Positions 43,734-53,246 of a DNA stretch of 64,000 nucleotides are shown here, piece after piece. Origin of the DNA: Pectobacterium parmentieri (GTDB lineage: Bacteria; Pseudomonadota; Gammaproteobacteria; Enterobacterales; Enterobacteriaceae); the NCBI RefSeq assembly GCF_001742145.1, contig NZ_CP015749.1, positions 186,001 through 250,000 of the forward strand. Reading direction: 5' to 3'. Position numbers and translations under genes: made by a program. Below the pieces are notes generated by a model that made no database searches, was not told the origin of the DNA, and saw nothing but the letters and a program-made list of their open reading frames with translations. Each line of letters begins with the position of its first letter. Positions within the stretch are counted from its first letter, which is position 1.

Positions 43734-44096
43734 TTACTCGCCTTTATAGACGCAGCCAGCGGTGCAGGTTTCTTTGACCATCACGGCACTGAGCAGCGGT
43801 AATGCTGGCTTCAACTGGTGCCAGATCCAGTGCGCCAGCACTTCACTAGTCGGGTTTTCCAGCCCAGGGATTTCATTCAGATAGTGGTGATCCAACCGTT
43901 CCCACGTAGATTTGAACGCGGCTTTAAGCTCAGAGAAATCCATCACCCAGCCGGTATACGGATCCACTTCACCGGTAATTTCCAGTCTCACCATGAAAGA
44001 GTGCCCATGCAGTCGCCCGCATTTGTGGCCTTCCGGCACGTGAGGCAAATGATGTGCGGCTTCAAACTGAAAATCTTTAAATAGTGTAGTGACCAT
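43734..44096 (-). CDS. queD: 6-carboxy-5,6,7,8-tetrahydropterin synthase
   Basis: Makes 6-carboxytetrahydropterin from dihydroneopterin triphosphate for queuosine synthesis. 120 aa, PTPS family. Zinc ligands are visible in [24 protein letters not shown] (shown by its parts: AAHHL and GRLHGHSF), with the catalytic cysteine in HKCGRLHG, and the C-terminal [10 protein letters not shown] and [10 protein letters not shown] blocks. It is convergent with queE, whose enzyme takes the next step. Two hairpins lie just upstream (44115-44167). Confidence 0.95.
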   Translation of the reverse strand: MVTTLFKDFQFEAAHHLPHVPEGHKCGRLHGHSFMVRLEITGEVDPYTGWVMDFSELKAAFKSTWERLDHHYLNEIPGLENPTSEVLAHWIWHQLKPALPLLSAVMVKETCTAGCVYKGE

Positions 44097-44114
44097 AGTG
44101 AGGTTCCCGGTTTC

Positions 44115-44167
44115 GTTCTGAAAAGGAGACTTTCAGAACATAGTATGCAAAAAACCGTCGCATACTA
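44115..44167 (-). promoter_or_regulatory. Two adjacent hairpins upstream of queD
   Basis: GTTCTGAAA/TTTCAGAAC (44115-44123 with 44131-44139) and TAGTATGC/GCATACTA (44141-44148 with 44160-44167) are perfect stems, one directly after the other, 19 bases before the queD ATG. They could be leader RNA structures or an operator; neither resembles a preQ1 riboswitch I know. Confidence 0.45.
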
Positions 44168-44376
44168 CCTGAAAGTGCTGCGCGAATCATTTATTCTTCC
44201 CGCTGCACGAGCGCCGTGTGATGCCAGTGGCCAGTACCGTAATGTGAGCCTGTTTGCTAATGTTTATTGCCTAAGACGTTATTGGCGGGGGGATTTATCG
44301 TAGGCGTTGATATCATAGACAGCATGATGATGTGTTGACCAATGAGGCGTTGGGCAGCAGCAGACGAAGATATCAG

Positions 44377-45117
44377 CTAAAAACCTTCCAGCAGCCTTAA
44401 TTGGCTGAGCGTTAATGGGCGATAGAAAATATATCCTTGAATGCCGATAGGATGGTATTTATTTAATCGATTTAAATCGGTGGCTTTTTCAACACCTTCA
44501 CAGATAATATTCACTCCAAGAGGGATGAGTTTGTTCAATAAGACTTTTAGTTTTTGTGATTTTGCTTCTTCTTTACCGATGCCATCTATAATGGAACGAT
44601 CGATTTTTATTGTATCAAAGTTAAACAAGCTCAGGCTATCAACCTGTAGGTTTCCTGCGCCAAAATCATCTAATGAAATCATAAAGCCATATTGTTTAGC
44701 TTGGTTTAAAAAAGGAATTCCATCAATTAGCTGTTGGCGGGTCGTTTTTTCACTGATCTCTATTTCTATATTCTGTGGGCTGACCTTATGCATTATGCAT
44801 TTTTGATACAACGTTTCCAAATAGGCAGAGTTATTAAAAAGAAGGTGCGACAAATTGAATGATATTGTTATGCTGCTTTTATTTTTTATTACCTGACAGA
44901 CAACATCAAACATAAAATCTGTCACTTCATCGATTGCTTTACACTTCTCAATTTTATCTATTGTCTGCTGGGTCGATGCTAAGACACCTTCTGAGTTATA
45001 AAACCTGGCCAAGGCTTCATAGCGGAATATCTTATTTTGAGGGAGATGGATAATAGGCTGAAATTCTGCCGTTAACCTAAAAATTTTTCCATCGATATTT
45101 AATGTTGTTGTATTCAT
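44377..45117 (-). CDS. EAL-domain cyclic-di-GMP phosphodiesterase
   Basis: A 246-aa stand-alone EAL domain, cytosolic, no sensor or membrane part. Catalytic positions appear complete: YEALAR (EAL Glu), NLSHLL (Asn), EIEISE (Glu), LDDFGAGN (two Asp), IKIDRS (Lys), CEGVE (Glu) and IGIQGYIFYRPL (Gln). It should hydrolyse c-di-GMP to pGpG. Divergent from a PilZ-domain protein gene across a 526-base AT-rich gap, so the two may form an enzyme and receptor pair in motility or secretion control. Base composition is AT-richer than the cys genes nearby. Confidence 0.88.
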   Translation of the reverse strand: MNTTTLNIDGKIFRLTAEFQPIIHLPQNKIFRYEALARFYNSEGVLASTQQTIDKIEKCKAIDEVTDFMFDVVCQVIKNKSSITISFNLSHLLFNNSAYLETLYQKCIMHKVSPQNIEIEISEKTTRQQLIDGIPFLNQAKQYGFMISLDDFGAGNLQVDSLSLFNFDTIKIDRSIIDGIGKEEAKSQKLKVLLNKLIPLGVNIICEGVEKATDLNRLNKYHPIGIQGYIFYRPLTLSQLRLLEGF

Positions 45118-45643
45118 TTTACCGATTACTCACCCTCTCCATAGATATAGCAATGCCATAACATTACCAGTCTGGATTCTACACAGTAATTTGGAATGTT
45201 TGGAAATTGTTTTAAATGATCAATAATCCCTGTTTAATAGTTACTAGCTATTGATTAAAAAATAATGATCGTTTAAATCTATGTCGACATTGGCGTTTTG
45301 TGCCTTTTATTTGTATTTTTATGGTTTTTAATGTTATTTATTTTTGTTTATTTGGATTTAGTATTTTTTTTGTTTGAATTTTAATCTAATTTATGGGCGT
45401 GTGAGAGCGTTGTGCCTTTTGGGCATCCTTGTTAGGATGATAAACAACGATGAGAGCGTCGTTTCGTAATGATATCGGGATGAGAAAAAATAAGGAATTT
45501 ATCCTGGGTGATGTTTTACTCAGTAGAATAGGCATTTTCTAAATCATTAAATCCCACGAAAGAATTCATTTTTATTAAAAAGAGAGAAATCCTTTTTTGG
45601 ATTTTTGGATATATCACCATCGCGTTAATAGGTGGATCTTATT
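45118..45643. other. AT-rich divergent region between EAL and PilZ genes
   Basis: About 525 bases, AT-rich, no gene. It holds a direct repeat TGAGAGCGTTGT/TGAGAGCGTCGT (45402-45413 and 45451-45462) around a small hairpin CATCC-TTGTTA-GGATG (45424-45439), which would lie in the leader of the PilZ gene or its promoter. Confidence 0.55.
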
Positions 45644-47368
45644 GTGGAACACTTTTCTCCCCCTCCCGCTAAAGTGATTAGCGCATTGCTGCAACATACC
45701 TATGTGATGTCTATCTACGCCAAAGATATGCTATATGCATTGAAGGCAGACGTTATGGAACTGAATCTGGATAAAAACCGAATCGTATTGGCAGTGGAAT
45801 ATTCTGGCTCGGATATCGACAGATATCTCGGAGATGGTGGTTTGAATTTTGATCTGGAGGCACTCAAAGGTACGGAGAATATCGAACGAGAAACCTACAG
45901 CCTTTGTAATATTTCCACACAATTATTCAAGATGGACAGTCTATTTTATCGTCTGGAATGTCGTTTGCCCGAGTCTGTTTTCGTTACGGAAAACAGAGGC
46001 GCGATCCGTATTCCTTTTATTCTTGGCATGCAGGCTCGTGCTCGTATTGAAGTGTATATTCACACACTTAACGTACCTGGAACGTTGCGTAATTTATCGA
46101 CCGGTGGGTGTATGGTCGAAATCGATCTGGTTGAGAGTATCGCGATTGAAGTTGGTCAAGATATCCCCGGCATCGCGCTTGAATTCCCTAACGGAGAAAG
46201 CTTTTATTCCGAGGGGAAAATTCGCCATATACGGCCTTTTGGGAATCATGGCTATGCCGCTGTTGGCATCCAATTTATCAATTTGTCTTCATCACAGTCT
46301 GAAGCACTGCTCCGTTATACGAATGAGTCAGAAAGAGAAGCAGCCTACCGAACCGGCATTACTGGCAGCATGGTGTATTCGTCCCCGCTGTTCACTCCGG
46401 GCACCAAGGAGAAAAGTCTATTGCTGCGAGAAAGTCAGGAGCGAGAGAAACGTACCCGGCAGACGCCGATGGAACGCGGGGTAATGGAGGTTGCTCATCG
46501 GCTTCAAATTGGGTTGATGTACATGAAAACGCGCAATCAACTGCCTATTGATATCTTCTATGACTGTGTTGACACCTTGCTTTATATGGTCAAAAAAGAG
46601 AGAAAGGCTTTTTTGTATGCGCTGTCGTTCCTGCGTGATGAAGCGGATTGGGTCAGGCATGCTGTTCAGGTGGCGGGGAAACTGGCCGATATGCTGTTAA
46701 TTTCCGATCCCCACGCGCCTCAGGTGCGTGAGGCGGTGCTAGGCGCGTTACTCCACACTATGGGAAAGCCGTTGTTGGTGAATGCCAGCCTTCCGTCGCT
46801 GAAAGTGAATATGAACCCTGCGCAGAAAGTGATTCTTAGCGGTCATGTGGGTGTGCTGTGCGCGAAATTACGTGAGCTAGATTGGGTGATAACCCCCACG
46901 TGTCGCGATGTGATTGAGAATGCTAACGAGCGTTTGGACGGCAGCGGCTATCCACAGGGTAAACTCGGCGATCGGTTATCGGAGCTCGCTCGATTAGTCT
47001 CTGTGATTAAGGCGATTAATAAGCTAAGGCATACGCGCAATGGTATTTCTCCCCGCACACCATTGGCCGCCTACCGTAAAATCTATGAGGCGAACGGAGC
47101 CTACGATAAAGCCGTGTTGGTTAATTATGTGCAGATTTACGGTCTCTATCCAATAGGTAGTCTGGCTAAATATTCGGGAGGCTTTCTTGGCTGGGTGATG
47201 GATATTGATAAAAAGGGTAAACCGATCGTGGTGCATCTCGTCAAGAATCTGCGCTTTCCTGACACCAATATCAGCAGCGTCGTCTCTAAAGGCGACTTGT
47301 TGCAGGTCGGCCAGCTCGAAAACATCGTTCATCCTGACGATTTTGGCATGAAAGTCCTGAAAATTTAG
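45644..47368 (+). CDS. PilZ-domain protein with degenerate HD-GYP domain
   Basis: A 574-aa cytosolic protein. The N-terminal 110 residues look YcgR-like. A PilZ domain follows with both c-di-GMP binding motifs: RGAIR (RxxxR, about 118-122) and NLSTGG (about 150-155). After a linker comes an HD-GYP-like region (about 330-510) whose catalytic residues are lost: HTMGK in place of HDxGK, and NANERLDGSGYP in place of HHExxDGxGYP. It should bind c-di-GMP but not cleave it. GTG at 45644 with AGGTGG eight bases upstream was chosen over GTG at 45632, which would overlap its own SD. Downstream is cysJ. Likely an effector in motility, secretion or exopolysaccharide control; role inferred. Confidence 0.8.
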   Translation: MEHFSPPPAKVISALLQHTYVMSIYAKDMLYALKADVMELNLDKNRIVLAVEYSGSDIDRYLGDGGLNFDLEALKGTENIERETYSLCNISTQLFKMDSLFYRLECRLPESVFVTENRGAIRIPFILGMQARARIEVYIHTLNVPGTLRNLSTGGCMVEIDLVESIAIEVGQDIPGIALEFPNGESFYSEGKIRHIRPFGNHGYAAVGIQFINLSSSQSEALLRYTNESEREAAYRTGITGSMVYSSPLFTPGTKEKSLLLRESQEREKRTRQTPMERGVMEVAHRLQIGLMYMKTRNQLPIDIFYDCVDTLLYMVKKERKAFLYALSFLRDEADWVRHAVQVAGKLADMLLISDPHAPQVREAVLGALLHTMGKPLLVNASLPSLKVNMNPAQKVILSGHVGVLCAKLRELDWVITPTCRDVIENANERLDGSGYPQGKLGDRLSELARLVSVIKAINKLRHTRNGISPRTPLAAYRKIYEANGAYDKAVLVNYVQIYGLYPIGSLAKYSGGFLGWVMDIDKKGKPIVVHLVKNLRFPDTNISSVVSKGDLLQVGQLENIVHPDDFGMKVLKI

Positions 47369-47646
47369 CCCACATCTTGTTTGTATGGGGCTGCGCAGCA
47401 GCCCCACTTTCCGAATGCATTCTTACCAATATTGCCACGCAACGCGCATGCCATCAGCTATAACACTTTAGGCAATAAGGGCTATCAGAAAAACCATTTA
47501 GTCATTTTGGTTATTTAATATTTCCATCATTTCTTTAATTGTTAAGATGCAGATCGTTACCCTTATCCTCCATTCATCTTTTTATTGCATGTTTTTGTAT
47601 TAGCGTCGTTGGCTAACTGCACAGGCACAAGGAAACAGAAATCACC
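47369..47646. promoter_or_regulatory. cysJIH promoter region
   Basis: AT-rich 278 bases between the PilZ gene and cysJ. In enterobacteria cysJIH is activated by CysB, whose sites are poorly conserved; I cannot place one with confidence. Confidence 0.4.
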
Positions 47647-49476
47647 ATGACTACTCCGGTTTCCCCCACTTCATTGCTTCCGCTGAGTGCGGAGCAATTA
47701 ACGCGTCTACAGGCGGCAACCGGTGATTTCTCATCGACGCAGCTAGCCTGGCTATCCGGCTATTTTTGGGGGTTGGTACAGCAGCCTGGGAACGTGCAGC
47801 CAGGTGCGATAACGGCCACCGCTACGGTGGCATCCGCAGTTACGGTGCCAGTGCAAACCATTACGCTGATCTCCGCCTCGCAGACGGGCAACGCGCGTCG
47901 GGTCGCGGAACAATTGCGTGACGACCTTCTGGCGGCCAAGCTGTCCGTCAATCTGGTCAATGCGGGTGATTACAAGTTCAAGCAAATTGGGCAGGAAAAA
48001 CTGCTGCTGATCGTAGCTTCGACCCAGGGTGAAGGGGAGCCGCCAGAAGAGGCGGTCGCGCTGCATAAGTTCCTGCTGTCCAAAAAAGCCCCGGCGCTGA
48101 AAGACACCGCGTTTGCCGTGTTTGGTCTGGGGGATACTTCTTACGAATTCTTCAGCAAGGCGGGTAAGGATTTCGATAGCCGTCTGGCTGAGTTAGGCGC
48201 TGAGCGCCTGCTGGATCGCGTTGATGCTGATGTGGATTATCAGGCGCTTGCTGGGCAATGGCGGCGCCAACTGGTTGATATTTTGCAGGCACGGGTGCCG
48301 GTTCAGGGTGAAGCCGTCGCGCAGATTGCCGCTCAGGGCGCACTGGATGAAATTACCAGCAGCCTGTACAGCAAAGCCTCGCCGTTGCGGGCCACCTTTG
48401 CAGTGAATCAGAAAGTGACCGGACGTAACTCCGAAAAAGATGTTCGCCATATCGAGATCGATCTGGGGGATTCTGGCTTACGTTATCAGCCGGGAGATGC
48501 GTTAGGCGTGTGGTTCGATAACGATCCTGCGCTGGTGCAGGAACTGTTGGAACTACTGTGGCTGAAAGGTGATGAATCCGTCAGCGTTGACGGTGAGACG
48601 CTGCCACTATCGCAGGCGCTGAAAAGCCACTTTGAGTTGACGCAAAACACCGCGCCGATCGTCGAGAAATATGCCGCGCTGTCGCGCAATGAGACGCTAT
48701 TGTCACTGCTGGCCGATAAGTCTGCGCTTCAGCAGTTTGCGCAGCGGACGCCACTGGTGGATATGGTGCGACAAGCGCCAACAGAACTGACGGCGGAGCA
48801 GTTGCTTGGCCTGCTGCGCCCGCTGGCACCGCGTCTTTACTCTATCGCCTCCTCGCAGGCAGAGGTCGAAAGCGAAGTACACATCACCGTTGGCGTGGTG
48901 CGCTACGAATACGAAGGCCGTGCGCGTGCCGGTGGAGCCTCCAGCTATCTGGCCGATAGGCTGAGTGAAGATGATGAAATCCGTGTTTTCATCGAACATA
49001 ACAATAATTTCCGCCTGCCTGCTAATTCAGATGCGCCAGTCATCATGATTGGGCCGGGCACCGGCATTGCACCGTTCCGCGCGTTTATGCAGCAGCGCGA
49101 TGCCGAAGGGGCGGAAGGGAAGAACTGGCTGTTCTTCGGTAATCCACACTTTACGGAAGATTTTCTGTATCAGGTTGAGTGGCAGCGCTACGTTAAAGAT
49201 GGCCTGCTGACGGCTATCGATCTGGCCTGGTCGCGCGATCAGGCGCACAAGGTCTATGTACAGGACAAACTGCGGGAAAAAGGCGCGGAAGTCTGGCGCT
49301 GGATCCAGGACGGGGCGCACCTGTACGTGTGCGGTGATGCCAATCGTATGGCGAAAGACGTCGAGCAGGCATTGCTGGATGTGATAGTTGAGCATGGCGG
49401 CATGGACAGTGAACAGGCCGATGAGTTTTTAAGCGATCTGCGCCTTGAGCGCCGTTATCAGCGAGATGTGTACTAA
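47647..49476 (+). CDS. cysJ: Sulfite reductase (NADPH) flavoprotein alpha subunit
   Basis: Carries electrons from NADPH through FAD and FMN to CysI. 609 aa. Flavodoxin domain with [19 protein letters not shown] and [15 protein letters not shown]-binding reductase domain with [25 protein letters not shown] domain with [13 protein letters not shown] and [13 protein letters not shown]. First gene of cysJIH; the ATG of cysI overlaps its stop (TAATG). Part of assimilatory sulfate reduction together with cysDNC downstream in the window. Confidence 0.97.
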   Translation: MTTPVSPTSLLPLSAEQLTRLQAATGDFSSTQLAWLSGYFWGLVQQPGNVQPGAITATATVASAVTVPVQTITLISASQTGNARRVAEQLRDDLLAAKLSVNLVNAGDYKFKQIGQEKLLLIVASTQGEGEPPEEAVALHKFLLSKKAPALKDTAFAVFGLGDTSYEFFSKAGKDFDSRLAELGAERLLDRVDADVDYQALAGQWRRQLVDILQARVPVQGEAVAQIAAQGALDEITSSLYSKASPLRATFAVNQKVTGRNSEKDVRHIEIDLGDSGLRYQPGDALGVWFDNDPALVQELLELLWLKGDESVSVDGETLPLSQALKSHFELTQNTAPIVEKYAALSRNETLLSLLADKSALQQFAQRTPLVDMVRQAPTELTAEQLLGLLRPLAPRLYSIASSQAEVESEVHITVGVVRYEYEGRARAGGASSYLADRLSEDDEIRVFIEHNNNFRLPANSDAPVIMIGPGTGIAPFRAFMQQRDAEGAEGKNWLFFGNPHFTEDFLYQVEWQRYVKDGLLTAIDLAWSRDQAHKVYVQDKLREKGAEVWRWIQDGAHLYVCGDANRMAKDVEQALLDVIVEHGGMDSEQADEFLSDLRLERRYQRDVY

Positions 49477-51209
49477 TGAGCGAAAAATACGTTTTCAGTG
49501 AAAAACACCCCGGTCCCTTGGTGGTAGAAGGGAAACTCGCTGATGCCGAGCGCATGAAGACAGAAAGTAATTTTCTGCGCGGCACGATTGCTGAAGACCT
49601 GAACGATGGTCTGACTGGCGGCTTTAAGGGCGATAACTTTCTGCTGATCCGTTTCCACGGTATGTATCAGCAGGACGATCGTGATATTCGTGCCGAGCGT
49701 GCCGAGCAGAAGTTGGAGCCGCGCCATGCGATGCTGTTACGCTGCCGCCTGCCCGGTGGCGTGATGACGCCAGAGCAGTGGCTACGGATCGACAAATTTG
49801 CGACTGAAAATACCCTCTATGGCAGTATCCGTATTACGAATCGCCAGACGTTCCAGTATCACGGCATTCTCAAAGCGAACGTGAAACCAGTACACCAGAT
49901 GCTGAATAGCATCGGTCTGGATGCGCTGGCGACGGCGAACGACATGAACCGTAACGTGCTGTGTACGTCTAACCCGATCGAGTCCGAACTGCATCAGCAA
50001 GCGTATGAGTGGGCGAAAAAGATTTCTGAACATCTGCTGCCGCGCACGCGCGCCTATGCTGAGATCTGGATGGATCAGGAAAAAGTGGCAACGACGGATG
50101 AGGAGCCGATTCTGGGCTCGACATATCTGCCGCGTAAGTTCAAAACGACGGTGGTTATCCCGCCGCAAAATGATATCGATCTGCATGCGAACGATCTTAA
50201 CTTCGTTGCGATTGCCGATAATGGCCGTCTGGTGGGCTTTAACGTGCTGGTGGGCGGTGGGCTCTCTATCGCGCACGGCGACAAAGAAACCTATCCGCGT
50301 ACCGCCAGTGAACTCGGCTATATTTCCATTGAGCATACGCTGGCCATCGCAGAAGCGGTGGTGACCACGCAGCGCGATTGGGGTAACCGTACCAATCGTA
50401 AAAATGCCAAAACTAAATACACGCTGGAACGCGTGGGTGTCGATAACTTCAAGCAGGAAGTGGAGGCGCGTGCTGGTGTGAAATTTGAAGCGGTGCGCCC
50501 GTATGAATTCACCGGGCGTGGCGATCGCATCGGCTGGGTTAAAGGTATCGACAATAAATGGCATCTGACGCTGTTTATCGAAAACGGTCGTGTTCTGGAT
50601 TATCCAGGTCGTCCGCTGAAAACCGGTCTGGCGGAAATCGCCAAGATCCATAAAGGAGATTTCCGCTTAACAGCGAATCAGAACTTGATCGTGGCAGGTG
50701 TTCCTGCGCGTAGCAAAGCGAAGATTGATGCGCTGGCACGTGAGCATGGCCTGATTGATGACAGCGTCAGCGAGCAGCGCAAGAATTCGATGGCCTGCGT
50801 ATCGTTCCCAACCTGTCCGCTGGCGATGGCTGAAGCCGAGCGTTTCCTACCGGAGTTTGTCACGAAAGTGGAAGGTATTATGCAGCAGCACGGCGTGGGC
50901 GATGAACACATTGTCCTGCGCGTTACGGGCTGTCCAAACGGCTGTGGCCGTTCGATGCTGGCGGAAATCGGTCTGGTGGGCAAAGCGGTGGGGCGTTATA
51001 ACCTGCACCTTGGCGGGAATCGCGAAGGGACACGTATTCCCCGTATGTATCGCGAAAACATTAATGAAACCGAGATCCTCGCGGAAATCGACAGACTTGT
51101 CGGGCTGTGGGCGCAAGATCGCCAGCCGAATGAAGGCTTCGGTGATTTCGTCGTTCGTACCAACATCATTAAACCGGTGCTGGATCCCGCCCGCGATTTT
51201 TATGACTGA
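49476..51209 (+). CDS. cysI: Sulfite reductase (NADPH) hemoprotein beta subunit
   Basis: Six-electron reduction of sulfite to sulfide with siroheme and a coupled [4Fe-4S] cluster. 577 aa. Cluster/siroheme cysteines appear in [15 protein letters not shown] (with the preceding ACVSF) and [16 protein letters not shown]-terminal SDGxxL-like [25 protein letters not shown] also conserved. Depends on the siroheme made by CysG, encoded six kilobases downstream. Overlaps cysJ by one base, followed by cysH after 12 bases. Confidence 0.97.
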   Translation: MSEKYVFSEKHPGPLVVEGKLADAERMKTESNFLRGTIAEDLNDGLTGGFKGDNFLLIRFHGMYQQDDRDIRAERAEQKLEPRHAMLLRCRLPGGVMTPEQWLRIDKFATENTLYGSIRITNRQTFQYHGILKANVKPVHQMLNSIGLDALATANDMNRNVLCTSNPIESELHQQAYEWAKKISEHLLPRTRAYAEIWMDQEKVATTDEEPILGSTYLPRKFKTTVVIPPQNDIDLHANDLNFVAIADNGRLVGFNVLVGGGLSIAHGDKETYPRTASELGYISIEHTLAIAEAVVTTQRDWGNRTNRKNAKTKYTLERVGVDNFKQEVEARAGVKFEAVRPYEFTGRGDRIGWVKGIDNKWHLTLFIENGRVLDYPGRPLKTGLAEIAKIHKGDFRLTANQNLIVAGVPARSKAKIDALAREHGLIDDSVSEQRKNSMACVSFPTCPLAMAEAERFLPEFVTKVEGIMQQHGVGDEHIVLRVTGCPNGCGRSMLAEIGLVGKAVGRYNLHLGGNREGTRIPRMYRENINETEILAEIDRLVGLWAQDRQPNEGFGDFVVRTNIIKPVLDPARDFYD

Positions 51210-51221
51210 CAGGAGAGCCTG

Positions 51222-51956
51222 ATGGCCGAATTTAACCTTGAGGTGCTCAATGCGTTACCGAAAGAGGAACAGGTAGCCGCGCTGGCTGGCGTGAATGGTC
51301 AGCTTGAACAACTGTCCGCGCAGGAAAGAGTAGGCTGGGCGCTGGAGAATCTGCCGGGCGATTTTGTGTTGTCGTCCAGTTTCGGCATTCAGGCTGCGAT
51401 ATCGTTGCATCTGGTGACGCAACAGCGGCCGGATATTCCGGTTATCCTTACGGATACCGGCTATCTGTTTCCTGAAACCTATCAGTTCATTGATGCACTA
51501 ACGAAACAGCTTACGCTGAATCTGCACGTGTATCGTGCCGCCGAGTCCCCTGCCTGGCAGGAGGCCCGATACGGCAAGCTGTGGGAGCAGGGCGTGGAAG
51601 GCATCGAGCGCTACAACCTGCTGAACAAAGTCGAACCGATGAACCGTGCGTTGAGCGAGCTAAATGCAGGGACCTGGTTTGCTGGCCTGCGCCGTGAGCA
51701 GTCCGGTAGCCGAGGGGAATTGCCAGTGCTGGCGATTCAGCGCGGCGTCTTCAAATTCCTGCCGATTATCGATTGGGATAATCGGACGGTGTATCAATAC
51801 CTGAAAGAGAATGGCCTGAGCTACCATCCGCTGTGGGAGCAGGGCTATTTGTCCGTTGGCGATACCCATACCACCCGCAAATGGGAACCGGGGATGAGCG
51901 AAGAAGAAACCCGCTTCTTCGGCCTGAAACGCGAGTGCGGGTTGCACGAAGGGTAA
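51222..51956 (+). CDS. cysH: Phosphoadenosine phosphosulfate (PAPS) reductase
   Basis: Thioredoxin-dependent reduction of PAPS to sulfite. 244 aa. Motifs: [15 protein letters not shown] (PP-loop), [25 protein letters not shown] and the C-terminal catalytic cysteine in KRECGLHEG. The absence of extra CC pairs indicates a PAPS rather than APS reductase. AGGAG precedes the ATG. Last gene of the cysJIH operon, followed by a strong hairpin. Confidence 0.97.
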   Translation: MAEFNLEVLNALPKEEQVAALAGVNGQLEQLSAQERVGWALENLPGDFVLSSSFGIQAAISLHLVTQQRPDIPVILTDTGYLFPETYQFIDALTKQLTLNLHVYRAAESPAWQEARYGKLWEQGVEGIERYNLLNKVEPMNRALSELNAGTWFAGLRREQSGSRGELPVLAIQRGVFKFLPIIDWDNRTVYQYLKENGLSYHPLWEQGYLSVGDTHTTRKWEPGMSEEETRFFGLKRECGLHEG

Positions 51957-51982
51957 AAAAGAGAGCTGTGCATTACCCTAAT

Positions 51983-52008
51983 GCCAGTCAGTTAAGCAAC
52001 TGACTGGC
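51983..52008 (+). terminator. Strong hairpin after cysJIH
   Basis: GCCAGTCAGTT and AACTGACTGGC, perfect 11-bp arms, 4-base loop, 26 bases after the cysH stop. No U run follows; it may protect the 3' end or terminate with other factors. Confidence 0.6.
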
Positions 52009-52142
52009 TCAGAAATATAGGGTCAGCAAAATGTCTCATATCTCGTTTCATGCGATGAGTCTCCTCTGTCGTAAAGGGACTGGCTTCGCATCACAATGTC
52101 ACCATTTCGTTCCGGTAGTTGACACCAGCGCACTGTTATCAA

Positions 52143-53153
52143 TTACCTGCTGATATGGGGATTAATCCCCGTGGACTCACGGATAATGAGTTCCCCCCTG
52201 AATACCTTGCTTTTTAAGGTGTCATCATTAATCAGTTTTTCATAAACAGCATCGATGGCGTAGGATGTCATGTCCTTAATCGGTACATTGACAGTGGTTA
52301 ATTTGGGTGTAACAAAGCTACTCAGCTCTTCATTGTCAATGCTAACTAATGAAAGTTCATCGGGTATTTTCACACCGAGTTCCATACAGGCGCGCTGGAT
52401 ACCGACAGCAATTTCATCACAGGCTGCAACTACGGCGGTATATTTTCCCTTAAAAAGAGTAAAGGCATCCATAAATGCACGGTAGCCGTCCGTTATGGAG
52501 TACTCAGCTTCAATCATCTGCCAGTCAGAAAGCGAGAGTTTTTTTGCAGCAGATATAAAACCATTATGCCGCTGACGCCGTGAAATGGTCACCTGGGGCG
52601 GGCCGACGTAAATAATTTTTTCGTGTTTCAGGTTTACAAGATGTGAAAGGGCGGTGAACGCCGCCTCGTTCTGGTCAAATGAAACAGAGCACCCCAGCCT
52701 GCGGGGAACCTTGCGACCAAAGTGAATCACAGGGACGTCCACGGAAGCCATAAATTCAGCAAGCTGATCGTCCGAGCACATACGGCTGTAAAGAATAATG
52801 ACCTCGCATTTCTTTTCAACCAGTGACATGGCTGCCTTAAGTTCTCCGTCAACAGAATTATGCCCGTCAGCGATAAGCAACTGCTTATTCATTTTTTCAC
52901 AACTTACTGATGCCTGTTTCAGCAGAGATCCGTAATAATTGCCGTCAAAGTCAGAAAGCACCAGACCGATACTGTTACTTTTATTTGTCGCCAGCGTCTG
53001 GGCGAAGGAGCTGGGTCTGTAATCAAGCTCCTTCATCACCTCTTCCACACGCTCACGCGTCGACTGTCTGACATGTCGCGCACCGTTAATAACGCGTGAA
53101 ACTGTCGCGATTGATACACCTGCCACGCGGCAGACATCATGAATGGTGGCCAT
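52143..53153 (-). CDS. LacI-family transcriptional repressor of the PTS/beta-glucosidase operon
   Basis: A 336-aa LacI/GalR protein. N-terminal helix-turn-helix and hinge (ATIHDVCRVAGVSIATVSRV, RPSSFAQTLAT), then a periplasmic-binding-protein-like sensor domain (SNSIGLVLSDFDGNYY, ACDEIAVGIQRACMELG). Most like AscG/CelR-type sugar repressors. It is the last gene on the minus strand after PTS EIIA, EIIB, EIIC and a GH1 enzyme, separated from the latter by a hairpin. It probably binds the AAGCGCTT-containing palindrome at 56753-56797. Ligand not known. Confidence 0.88.
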   Translation of the reverse strand: MATIHDVCRVAGVSIATVSRVINGARHVRQSTRERVEEVMKELDYRPSSFAQTLATNKSNSIGLVLSDFDGNYYGSLLKQASVSCEKMNKQLLIADGHNSVDGELKAAMSLVEKKCEVIILYSRMCSDDQLAEFMASVDVPVIHFGRKVPRRLGCSVSFDQNEAAFTALSHLVNLKHEKIIYVGPPQVTISRRQRHNGFISAAKKLSLSDWQMIEAEYSITDGYRAFMDAFTLFKGKYTAVVAACDEIAVGIQRACMELGVKIPDELSLVSIDNEELSSFVTPKLTTVNVPIKDMTSYAIDAVYEKLINDDTLKSKVFRGELIIRESTGINPHISR

Positions 53154-53194
53154 CTTTGTGTTCTCCGGATAATCTCGGGGGATTATCTGGTATC

Positions 53195-53246
53195 CCGTAG
53201 TGATTGTCTATTTTACACGGGAAGGGCGTTAGCCCCTCCCGTACAG
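53195..53246 (-). terminator. Hairpin after the GH1 gene
   Basis: On the minus strand ACGGGAGGGGC ... GCCCTTCCCGT forms a long GC stem with one mismatch, 5 bases after the stop, followed by GTGTAAAATAG. It could attenuate read-through into the repressor gene. Confidence 0.6.

Noticed and set aside
49782..50651. 289-codon minus-strand frame inside cysI
   Set aside because: Fully antisense to a complete, well-conserved cysI; a codon-bias shadow.
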